From: Balneola sp.
Lineage (GTDB): Bacteria; Bacteroidota; Rhodothermia; Balneolales; Balneolaceae
Reading direction: 5' to 3'
NCBI GenBank assembly: GCA_017640785.1
Contig: JAEPPZ010000002.1
Coordinates: 95,748-159,747 of the forward strand
DNA: 64,000 nt
Shown piece by piece: positions 1 to 6,545 of this stretch (position 1 is its first letter; each line of letters opens with the position of its first letter). The translations under genes and the position numbers were made by a program. Below the pieces are notes generated by a model. It was not told the origin of the DNA. It saw only the letters and a program-made list of their open reading frames with translations, and made no database searches.

Positions 1-161
1 ACATCTGCGGCCGGAGCACCTTTATATTCCGTACTGATTAACAGTGTAGGCGGGTTTACATTTGGAAGCAATTCTATCGAAAGTCGTGACAGCGTAATCC
101 CACCAAAAATGAGCACCGCTAAAACAAGAATAATAGAAGCTATTGGCTTTCGTAAGAGCAA
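1..161 (-). CDS. RND efflux permease, N-terminal fragment (runs off window)
   Basis: The reverse strand encodes a typical RND-permease N-terminus: a short basic segment (LLLRKPIAS), a first transmembrane helix (IILVLAVLIFGGI) and the periplasmic entry LSIELLPNVNPPTLLISTEY followed by KGAPAADV, as in AcrB/MdtB-like proton-driven exporters. The frame has a TAA four codons before a TTG at 159-161, so TTG is the most likely start. The gene is cut off by the window edge. It lies downstream of the propeller gene at 317-1345 on the same strand. Its substrate cannot be told. Confidence 0.8.
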   Translation of the reverse strand, partial: MLLRKPIASIILVLAVLIFGGITLSRLSIELLPNVNPPTLLISTEYKGAPAAD

Positions 162-316
162 ACGAGATGATTAATTTATAGGCACTTAGGAGTATAGTAT
201 AAATTAATTGTATTTGAAAGCTTTTGAAAGAATTCCTAGTAGATTACATCTCATTCTGAACGTACCCTTCGGAACACTGTTTTGAGGCCCTGTCTCTTTT
301 GCATTCTCATTTGATA
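162..316. repeat. Short intergenic segment with a degenerate repeat
   Basis: The stretch separating the propeller gene and the RND gene contains, at about 252-300, a sequence beginning ATTCTGAACGTACCCTTCGG. It matches imperfectly a sequence at 21110-21160 in another intergenic region. No gene is seen here. Confidence 0.5.
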
Positions 317-1345
317 CTAATAGCTATACTTTCTGAATACGGGCTTTTCCAGCTCCCCTACTTTTTCTATAGTCAATATAGATCTCTCCTCTTCATATAC
401 ATTGATTTTGTCAGGGACATCTATAGTTCGAAATGATTTAATATATGAACCATCTTTGGAAGCATATACATCAATAAATGAAAAATCATTATCTCCATTG
501 CTATATGGTATAACAAAAATGGATCCCTTTTTTACGTCAAAGTCTCTAGAAGAAAAGATTGCAGCAGGGCTTAAGCTGGTAGATCGACTATCATTGCTAA
601 TTACGGTAATATAATTTAGTGAGCTATCGTGATTATCAATAGTTGCCCGGGAATAAGATTTAACACCATCAACATACTTTTTTATATATGGGTCATAACC
701 ACCAACATAATAGAGAGTATCCTTTATAGTTTTAATAGTACCGTTTGTAGAAAAAGGGTGCATTTCAGCATAATTTTCTTTTTCAAATGCAAAATTTACC
801 TCACCAAATTCATTTAGATTGAATAGGAAAGTGCTATCTGCTTCATCAATGTAATATATGAATAATAAATTTAGACTTCGGTCCGAAGATACATTTAACC
901 GAAAAGGTTTTCTCTTAGTTGAAAATTCATTAATTAAATTACCCTGATGATCAAAAAGAATGATTTTTAATAAGTTATTATCCGCAAGAGCAATAAAATC
1001 ATCGGAGGCATCAAATGCCATGATATATTCAAGCTCTTTAGGTCCTCTTCCTTTTTCTATTTTAAAAACTTTTTGTACAGTCAAATCAGACTTATTCAAA
1101 TACCTAATGACTAACTCTTCATTTTCAACTACAATGAAGTGATCCTTAGTTTCAGCAAATGTTGCAAAAGTATAAATACCTAATGCTTCTAAATCTTTTT
1201 CGAATTCAAGAGTTAGCTTTTGTCCACCAAAACTTCTTGATTCCAAATCCTGTATTTTAACGTCCAAAAAATGAGACTGTTCTTTCTTAATTTGACAAGA
1301 AATAAATAATCCTAAAACGAGAAGTACTAAAAATGCTTTTTTCAT
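317..1345 (-). CDS. 6-bladed beta-propeller lipoprotein
   Basis: A 342-residue protein with a lipoprotein signal peptide (hydrophobic residues 4-15, lipid-attachment Cys17). The body resembles the Bacteroidota 6-bladed beta-propeller family (PF17170/TolB-like, from memory): repeated beta-strand blocks and a KGRGPKELEYI segment that corresponds to the GRGPGEF motif of the other propellers here. It would sit on the outer or inner membrane facing the periplasm or surface. Unlike the other copies it has no peptide precursor directly upstream; instead it follows the remnant of an AraC-type gene whose short reading frame stops immediately before this ATG. Function is unknown; related genes are linked to secreted small peptides. 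Confidence 0.75.
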   Translation of the reverse strand: MKKAFLVLLVLGLFISCQIKKEQSHFLDVKIQDLESRSFGGQKLTLEFEKDLEALGIYTFATFAETKDHFIVVENEELVIRYLNKSDLTVQKVFKIEKGRGPKELEYIMAFDASDDFIALADNNLLKIILFDHQGNLINEFSTKRKPFRLNVSSDRSLNLLFIYYIDEADSTFLFNLNEFGEVNFAFEKENYAEMHPFSTNGTIKTIKDTLYYVGGYDPYIKKYVDGVKSYSRATIDNHDSSLNYITVISNDSRSTSLSPAAIFSSRDFDVKKGSIFVIPYSNGDNDFSFIDVYASKDGSYIKSFRTIDVPDKINVYEEERSILTIEKVGELEKPVFRKYSY

Positions 1346-1399
1346 CTAAGTTTTTAAATTTGAAAAGGACACTTTATTGTGCCCTTTTATCTCTTCCAA
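1346..1399 (-). pseudogene. AraC-type regulator remnant (17 codons)
   Basis: The first codons match the start of the AraC-like gene at 20135-20524: TTGGAAGAGATA here against ATGGAAGAGATA there. The homology then stops and the frame continues into unrelated sequence, ending with TAG immediately before the ATG of the propeller gene. The original ATG has become TTG. This looks like a deletion joining the 5' end of a third AraC paralogue to the propeller gene. It may now act only as a leader reading frame coupled to the propeller. Confidence 0.6.
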
Positions 1400-1525
1400 A
1401 CAAAATAAGTACAAGGTTAATATTGACGCTTATTTTGAAACCTATATTTTGTATGCCCTTCCTATTGTATTTACTTTAATTAAAGTTATTTTAATCTTAT
1501 ATGCAAGTCATAGTTATACTTAGCG
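1397..1525 (-). promoter_or_regulatory. AraC-gene leader element, copy 1 (orphan)
   Basis: About 130 bp nearly identical to the sequences upstream of the AraC-like genes at 15421-15765 and 20135-20524. It contains the inverted repeat CAAAATAAG/CTTATTTTG. The second, overlapping inverted repeat (CATACAAAAT/ATTTTGTATG) is broken by one change here, the same change that destroys the ATG. It probably holds the promoter or operator that now drives the propeller gene. Confidence 0.6.
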
Positions 1526-1812
1526 TTAAACTATATCACGAATATATTTAAAACTTCTTGCTCTTCACCCTCGTTCCATACCTCCGGTGCGGAATGCCCC
1601 CGGAAACTCTGCTTCCATTAGTAAAAGCTATTTCATTTGTATAACGCCGAGCCTGAAGGCTCTACTAGTTTAAATCCTACAGTACTAAATTATTATTGGA
1701 AAACAACATCACTGTTTTAGTACATTTCAGGAGTTAAGCTACTAAACTAGGAAAATATTACCACCTTTACCTTTCTTTGTTTTTTTTAAAGATTGTACGG
1801 TTTTTAAATTAA
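1526..1812. repeat. Gene-free stretch containing structured repeat A, copy 1 (1568-1706)
   Basis: Repeat A begins CCCTCGTTCCATACCTCCGG and ends near GGAAAACAA. It contains short inverted repeats (ttccg/cggaa-like, GGAAACTCTGCTTCC, GAGCCTGAAGGCTC). Its closest copy is 15959-16096. The remaining sequence up to 1812 is AT-rich with no convincing gene. Confidence 0.75.
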
Positions 1813-2895
1813 TTACTCAGGTAGTTTAAATTGAAATAAATAATACCAGTTCGATGCTTTTATATTTTCCAAATCAGAGACATCCAAGCTACCCACCCAA
1901 AAAGATTTCTCACTCCTAGGATAATCCACAACGTACTTTGCAACTGCTTCATAACTTCTATCCTTGTTCCTTCTTAAGTAAATTATCCCATCATTATCAT
2001 TAATGATTAAGCTTCCATCATCTAAATATTTGAAATTATCCATAATGAATGCTCCACCTACACCGGCTTTATTATTAGGATCAGCTGGGTGAATTTTTAA
2101 TTCAACTAAATTACGGTTATCAAAATCAGAACTTTCAAATATCAGTGTTCTCTCTATTAAAAAATTGCTGTCAAATAACGAGATCCATGGCAAGTGATCT
2201 GATGAAGCTGCTATTTCGTTCTTATTATTCATATCAAAACTCACACTGTTAAATACCATTGGTTGCATACCATCCGGAATAATTTTGGGCATAACTTTGG
2301 CAATACTGTCCTGAGGAGAGGAGAGTTTTGCAATGGTAACCATTCCTGAAGTTTTAATTCCCTGATAGGTTACTTCATTGTATGCTATATATTCTTCATT
2401 AACACTGATATCTTCTACCATAAAAGAGGCCAATGTTTTTTCTAACTTAAAATCATGATTATAAATATTGATTCTGGCATTAGCCCGATCAGCAACAAAA
2501 ATGTTTGATGAGTTTTTTGCCATTGAAGAAACAGAGAGAACTTCACCCGGCCCCCTACCATTTGCCGCCACCGTTTTCGTGATTTGACCATCAAAATTTA
2601 TCTGAATAATGTTTTTGTCTGACTTCTCAAAAACATAAAATGCATCATCTGTGGTAATTGAATACATCATCCACCCAATAAGGCTGTTCATGTCTAGGTT
2701 TTCGGAATTGAAAATTAAATCCTCTTCGGATAACTCAATATGAACGGTGCTTAGACTGTCCAAATTGATGTACTGAACAGGGGCTAAGCGTATAAAGTTA
2801 TTCAAAACCTCAGATTCGGTTACAGGGTAATTCTCTTCATTCATTGCTTTACTGCAACCAATAATTAATAACAGTAAACATGTTGTCTTAACCAT
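1813..2895 (-). CDS. 6-bladed beta-propeller lipoprotein
   Basis: A 360-residue protein starting at the ATG 2893-2895. A longer open frame reaches 3030 but would overlap the precursor gene upstream, and only this start gives a signal peptide (MVKTTCLLLLIIGC, lipid Cys14). The motif NGRGPGEVLSV identifies the propeller family. It is transcribed directly after the six-cysteine precursor at 2954-3184, with a 58-bp gap containing an imperfect hairpin. It may be the dedicated partner of that peptide (receptor, immunity or maturation factor); this is inference from gene pairing only. Confidence 0.75.
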   Translation of the reverse strand: MVKTTCLLLLIIGCSKAMNEENYPVTESEVLNNFIRLAPVQYINLDSLSTVHIELSEEDLIFNSENLDMNSLIGWMMYSITTDDAFYVFEKSDKNIIQINFDGQITKTVAANGRGPGEVLSVSSMAKNSSNIFVADRANARINIYNHDFKLEKTLASFMVEDISVNEEYIAYNEVTYQGIKTSGMVTIAKLSSPQDSIAKVMPKIIPDGMQPMVFNSVSFDMNNKNEIAASSDHLPWISLFDSNFLIERTLIFESSDFDNRNLVELKIHPADPNNKAGVGGAFIMDNFKYLDDGSLIINDNDGIIYLRRNKDRSYEAVAKYVVDYPRSEKSFWVGSLDVSDLENIKASNWYYLFQFKLPE

Positions 2896-2953
2896 TCTTC
2901 CACGAAGAATTTTAAAAGAAGAGCAGGTTCTATCTACCCTTCTTATTTGATTT

Positions 2954-3184
2954 TTAGGACTCACCAACGCACCCTCCGCCACAGGCGCTTCCTGCCCAGT
3001 TTCCAGTTCCGCTGTATCCTGAGCCTGCATTACCGCATCTTACAGTCATTTCCCAATGATTATCATATTGATCAATTTCAACATGGCAATCATCTCCATA
3101 CTCGCATTCACATGTCCATGTTGGCATCAGCCCACCCTTTATATTTCTCATTTCTTCTCTACTTAATACATTTAAAAATTCCAT
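2954..3184 (-). CDS. Double-glycine leader peptide precursor, six-cysteine core
   Basis: A 76-residue precursor. Residues 1-18 are the leader MEFLNVLSREEMRNIKGG, ending in the GG site recognised by C39 peptidases. The 58-residue core is rich in Gly, Trp and acidic residues and has six Cys (two as CEC near the start, two near the end as CGGGC). An AGAGGA ribosome-binding sequence sits seven bases before the ATG. Export would use the C39 transporter at 6546-8735, and disulfide formation the VKOR-thioredoxin protein at 13703-15310. The core is not closely similar to the other cores. The mature activity is unknown. Confidence 0.8.
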   Translation of the reverse strand: MEFLNVLSREEMRNIKGGLMPTWTCECEYGDDCHVEIDQYDNHWEMTVRCGNAGSGYSGTGNWAGSACGGGCVGES

Positions 3185-3243
3185 AATAGAATCCTCTTTG
3201 ATTTAATTAATGTTTAATCTTGCGTGTTAAATAAGTTCTTTTG
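3185..3243 (-). promoter_or_regulatory. Conserved precursor 5' region with VKOR-gene tail relic
   Basis: The sequence upstream of this precursor is nearly identical to that upstream of the precursor at 13443-13661, including the AGAGGA ribosome-binding site. At 3226-3243 the minus strand reads CCAAAAGAACTTATTTAA (P-K-E-L-I-stop). This corresponds to the last codons of the VKOR gene (P-K-E-L-V-stop at 13703-13720), but here it is noncoding and directly follows the stop of the upstream propeller gene. Confidence 0.65.
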
Positions 3244-3244
3244 G

Positions 3245-4456
3245 TTACTCTCTTTCTTTAAAAACTATTTTGTATTTATTTATCCTATCTATTCCTTGAT
3301 CATATTTAAATTCGCGGGTATAGAAAAACCCGTTCTTAATTTCGAAAAAAGGCTGGCCAACAAAAGGACTTATGTCAGATCTTTTTCCCTGAAATGTAAA
3401 TGAACCAATCAAATCACCATTATCCTCATCAATAACATACCACTTGAAGGTATTATCACTATTTGTTATGGTTGAAACCCATAATCTTCCCTTATCATCG
3501 GCCTGAATCGTATTTAAAGCTGGCCATGTATACGGTACTCCCTGATCTTCAATAAATTCTTTTCTTTCTTTAAATATTTTAACCTTATCTAAATCAAGTT
3601 TGCTTTTATTGATTTCGTAATAAAATTCTTTAACTAACTCTCCTTTAGTATTATATTTTTTAATTCTGAAATCTTCGCTCCATGTAGAATACATGTCCCC
3701 ATTCTGATCGGTTGTGAATAAAGAAGTTCTGGTGAATGGAGCTGTGAAACCCCTATTTATCTTATCTCCTTTATTAAATATATACATAACGTACCTTTTT
3801 TGGTTTAAAATTTCCGGCGGTTCTATTACACCATCAGCAGAAATTTTATAGTATGCAGATTTGGTAAACATGTTGGGTTGAAAAAATAATAGCACTTCAA
3901 ATTTCAGCAATACTTCATGTTTATTAAGTGTGAATAGTTCTGTTCCCTTCATTAACCTAGTAAATTTATCCTCTCCTACAACTAATGATTTATCAAGTAA
4001 CTCATCTTTTATATGCTTGTAATCCATCATTGAATACAAGGCTATTTTTTGCAACCTATTATCTAGCACCCACAAAGTGTCATTAGAAATTGTCATTGAA
4101 GCAATTGCTTCAAATTCTCCAGGACCTCTTCCATAGCGCCCCAGTACAGCTTCTACAACACCGTTGGGGTTAAACACATAGATCCCAAGTTTACCCAGCC
4201 GTTGTACCGCTATTATCACATGGTCTCTATCATCAATAATGGTTTTGCTTAAAGATCCGTCTAAAAATACTTGTTCGTTAGATTCAAAAGAATTTTCTAA
4301 TATTAGTTCAACGGTATCAGCATTCGCAACTGACTGTGGGTCTAATTCTAATTGTGTTGTTTTTGAATCTGGTATAATTAACGGACTTTCCTCAGCTGAC
4401 TCTTTAGCGCAGTTCAAAAAAGTCAAACAGAGAATTATTGCTAATAATTTTAACAT
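3245..4456 (-). CDS. 6-bladed beta-propeller lipoprotein
   Basis: A 403-residue protein from the ATG at 4454-4456; an in-frame TTG at 4471 is a less likely start. Signal peptide MLKLLAIILCLTFLNC with lipid Cys16. The family motif YGRGPGEFEAI is present, and the C-terminal third has the shared block TWPALNTIQ...GRLWVSTI found in most propellers of this locus. It follows a damaged precursor gene (4521-4700) across a perfect 15-bp stem-loop. It is closest in appearance to the propellers at 10481-11689 and 12046-13290, whose precursors belong to the same CCxSC peptide subfamily. Confidence 0.8.
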   Translation of the reverse strand: MLKLLAIILCLTFLNCAKESAEESPLIIPDSKTTQLELDPQSVANADTVELILENSFESNEQVFLDGSLSKTIIDDRDHVIIAVQRLGKLGIYVFNPNGVVEAVLGRYGRGPGEFEAIASMTISNDTLWVLDNRLQKIALYSMMDYKHIKDELLDKSLVVGEDKFTRLMKGTELFTLNKHEVLLKFEVLLFFQPNMFTKSAYYKISADGVIEPPEILNQKRYVMYIFNKGDKINRGFTAPFTRTSLFTTDQNGDMYSTWSEDFRIKKYNTKGELVKEFYYEINKSKLDLDKVKIFKERKEFIEDQGVPYTWPALNTIQADDKGRLWVSTITNSDNTFKWYVIDEDNGDLIGSFTFQGKRSDISPFVGQPFFEIKNGFFYTREFKYDQGIDRINKYKIVFKERE

Positions 4457-4475
4457 AGATTTCAAGACCAATTTT

Positions 4476-4515
4476 AATAAGGAGATAATTTGTTGATTTA
4501 AATTATCTCCTTATT
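4476..4515 (-). promoter_or_regulatory. Intercistronic stem-loop (15-bp perfect stem)
   Basis: AATAAGGAGATAATT at 4476-4490 is the exact reverse complement of 4501-4515, with a 10-base loop. It lies between the damaged precursor and its propeller. It may attenuate transcription or stabilise the precursor mRNA. Confidence 0.75.
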
Positions 4516-4520
4516 TTTAA

Positions 4521-4700
4521 TTACGTTGACTGCCTAGAACCACAATCAGATCCTAAAAATCCGATTTGCCCACAGCTAGCGCAGCAATATCCAGAAGCTC
4601 CACCATTATTATACCAATTTTGTGCTTCTGATACGGTAAACCCACAATACCATTCTCCATTGTAGTAGACGCCACAAGTACCCCCTTTAATATTTCTCAT
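4521..4700 (-). pseudogene. Six-cysteine peptide precursor with leader cut off by repeat A
   Basis: The frame reads MRNIKGG followed by a 52-residue core with six Cys, including YCCASC. The core is clearly related to those at 11730-11975 and 13443-13661. The first 11 leader residues (MEFLNVLSREE) are missing: homology ends at 4705, exactly where repeat A begins, and an in-frame TAA is created one codon before the remaining Glu codon. The ATG of the surviving Met could still start translation, but without most of the leader helix needed for C39-exporter recognition and without the usual ribosome-binding site. Most likely a dead gene; the core itself is intact. Confidence 0.75.
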
Positions 4701-4706
4701 TTCTTA

Positions 4707-4808
4707 CCCTCGTTCCGTACCTCCGGTGCGGAATGCCCCCGGAAGCTCTGCTTCCATTGTCTTAGCTACTTCAGATGCATAACGCCGAGCCTGAAGCCTC
4801 TACTAGTA
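4707..4808. repeat. Structured repeat A, copy 2 (inserted in a precursor gene)
   Basis: CCCTCGTTCCGTACCTCCGG... through ...CTCTACTAGTATA, closely matching the copies at 1568, 15959, 17393 and 20847. It abuts the truncated leader of the 4521-4700 precursor. Confidence 0.8.
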
Positions 4809-4945
4809 TATATATTGAAAAAAGCATCACCACCGAGCTGTGCTCCAACAGTTAGTTCCATAGCGGAGCTACAGAACTATATTAATGAAATTAATCTTAC
4901 TGCATTTTCTAAGAAAGGTGGTCATACCTTTATTACAAGACAAGG
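4809..4945. repeat. Repeat-flanking sequence with a second short repeat
   Basis: The segment GTTAGTTCCATAGCGGAGCTACAGAACTA at about 4850-4878 also occurs, slightly changed, at about 21199-21227. No gene is apparent in the rest. Confidence 0.45.
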
Positions 4946-5149
4946 TTATTCAAAACACCATCCAATGCATCTCATATTTAATTCATGTACTTCAGAAAAA
5001 CAAGCACTTCTCCCATCAGTTGAAGGAGGAAAAGTTGAATCACATTCTTCGTAGTAACCACCATAAAGAGAAAGACAACCATCGGCACAAGCATTCCCCC
5101 CCTTTATATTTCTCATTTCTTCTCTACTTAATACATTTAAAAATTCCAT
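4946..5149 (-). CDS. Double-glycine leader peptide precursor, six-cysteine core
   Basis: A 67-residue precursor with leader MEFLNVLSREEMRNIKGG (identical to that of 2954-3184) and a 49-residue core with six Cys arranged as three pairs: C-x3-C near the start, two central, C-x3-C at the end. AGAGGA lies seven bases before the ATG. It is encoded just after the HlyD adaptor gene. Its presumed propeller partner is not adjacent: repeat A and a damaged precursor lie between. The core sequence is unlike the others. Confidence 0.8.
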   Translation of the reverse strand: MEFLNVLSREEMRNIKGGNACADGCLSLYGGYYEECDSTFPPSTDGRSACFSEVHELNMRCIGWCFE

Positions 5150-5196
5150 AATAGAATCCTCTTTGATTTATTTATGTTTTTACTAATTAGGTATTG

Positions 5197-6540
5197 CTAC
5201 CTAAGCTCTTTTGTTAAATTGTTATACACTCTTTTTAGTAAACGCATATCCTGTGTTATAATCTCTGCTTCGCCCTCCATCCCATTTGCAGGGGTTAATT
5301 TGTTTCCATAATTCGTTTTTAACCCCTCTGGAAACCTGACTTTTGCGAAAAGTTCACCTTCTCCAACCGGAAATTCTGATATATATTCAATTTCACCCAT
5401 CACTGAACCAAACTCATGGTACGGGTACCCGGAAAACCGAACCAACACCCTTTGTCCTTTTTCTATTTTGCCAAAAGAAGCCTGAGAAATTTTCATCACT
5501 CCAAAAAAATCAGTGTTAGAAGGAACAATGAAGAAAACGATCTGTCCGGATTGTAATGTTTGTTGTTCCTGAATTACCCCTGAGTAAACCAATGAGCCTG
5601 AAACCGGTGCTTTCAACAAGTACTGATGCTCCCAGTCATTGATCGAACTTTTAAGAGACTGTAATGATTGTTTGAATCCTGAACTTATCTCATCTTCTTG
5701 CCGAATAAGTTCCAACAATTCTTTCTGCTTCGAAATTTGGGATACTCTATTGTTGATAATTGAGGATTCAGTTTGTTGTAAAGGCATCTTCTTATTCGAA
5801 AATTCACTTTCTGCATCTAAGAACTCCAAACGAGCAATTAATCCCTTTTCCGCTAACTTTTTCTTTGCTTCAAATTCTTGCTCTGCCAATTTATAGTTAG
5901 ACTTTTGAATCTCTTGCTGCAATTCTAACTTTTTTAACAAGTCTTTTGTGTATTCCTGTTCTTGTTTTAATATTTCTTTCCTTTGATCAAAATAATTCCC
6001 CGGCAGATAAAGAATGTAATCTCTGAATACCTTATTAAACGCTTGCACAGTTGATTGTAACTCCCCTAACTGTTGAATATCAGATATCTGGATGCTTTCT
6101 ATTTTCGAAAACTCTTCGTTCATAATCCATTTTTGCAAGCTATCAATTTGATCGCTTAGTAATTCAACAGATGAATGACTTCCTGTGCTTTCCATCCATC
6201 CTAAAACTTCTCCTTCAGTTACTTCGCTCTTATTCTTCTTAAAAAGCTGAACGACTTTCCCATTGGTTTTACTTTCTACCGTTTTCGGTGCGTTTATAGC
6301 CGTTAGAGTTAGTTGAGATTTTATTACTTCGGGATATTTAACGAAAGAAGCTGCAATAAAAATTAACGCTAGTACTCCAAATAGAGCACCAATTCCTCCC
6401 CGTACCAACCAATGAGGCGGTCTGCCTATAATTTCCTGTACTTCCTCACTTCTTATATTAAGATCTAAATTTGAAACCTTCTTTTCTTTTCCGTTTTGAG
6501 GCTTCAGCATATCAGGAATTTTAGGTTTGAAGTCGTTCAT
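5197..6540 (-). CDS. HlyD-family membrane-fusion protein of the peptide exporter
   Basis: A 447-residue adaptor with a cytoplasmic N-terminus, one transmembrane helix near residues 48-68 (GIGALFGVLALIFIAASFV), a biotinyl-lipoyl-like segment (TNGKVVQLFKKNKSEVTEGEVLGW), a long coiled-coil hairpin (about residues 180-310) and a C-terminal beta-barrel (VLVRFSGYPYHEFGSVMGEI). It would link the C39 ABC exporter in the inner membrane to an outer-membrane channel; no TolC gene is in this locus. It starts five bases after the exporter stop, indicating a common transcript. Confidence 0.88.
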   Translation of the reverse strand: MNDFKPKIPDMLKPQNGKEKKVSNLDLNIRSEEVQEIIGRPPHWLVRGGIGALFGVLALIFIAASFVKYPEVIKSQLTLTAINAPKTVESKTNGKVVQLFKKNKSEVTEGEVLGWMESTGSHSSVELLSDQIDSLQKWIMNEEFSKIESIQISDIQQLGELQSTVQAFNKVFRDYILYLPGNYFDQRKEILKQEQEYTKDLLKKLELQQEIQKSNYKLAEQEFEAKKKLAEKGLIARLEFLDAESEFSNKKMPLQQTESSIINNRVSQISKQKELLELIRQEDEISSGFKQSLQSLKSSINDWEHQYLLKAPVSGSLVYSGVIQEQQTLQSGQIVFFIVPSNTDFFGVMKISQASFGKIEKGQRVLVRFSGYPYHEFGSVMGEIEYISEFPVGEGELFAKVRFPEGLKTNYGNKLTPANGMEGEAEIITQDMRLLKRVYNNLTKELR

Positions 6541-6545
6541 AATAA

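Noticed and set aside
1750-1800. KGKGG-like codons on the minus strand suggesting another leader remnant
   Set aside because: No Met, no leader similarity apart from the GG, and a stop follows within a few codons.
2896-3030. N-terminal extension of the propeller frame to 3030
   Set aside because: It overlaps the precursor gene 2954-3184 in another frame, has no signal peptide, and the internal ATG at 2895 gives a canonical lipoprotein start.
4815-5054. Plus-strand frame containing an SKKGG segment that looks like a GG leader
   Set aside because: It is antisense to the well-supported precursor 4946-5149, lacks the conserved ribosome-binding site, and shows no helix-type leader.
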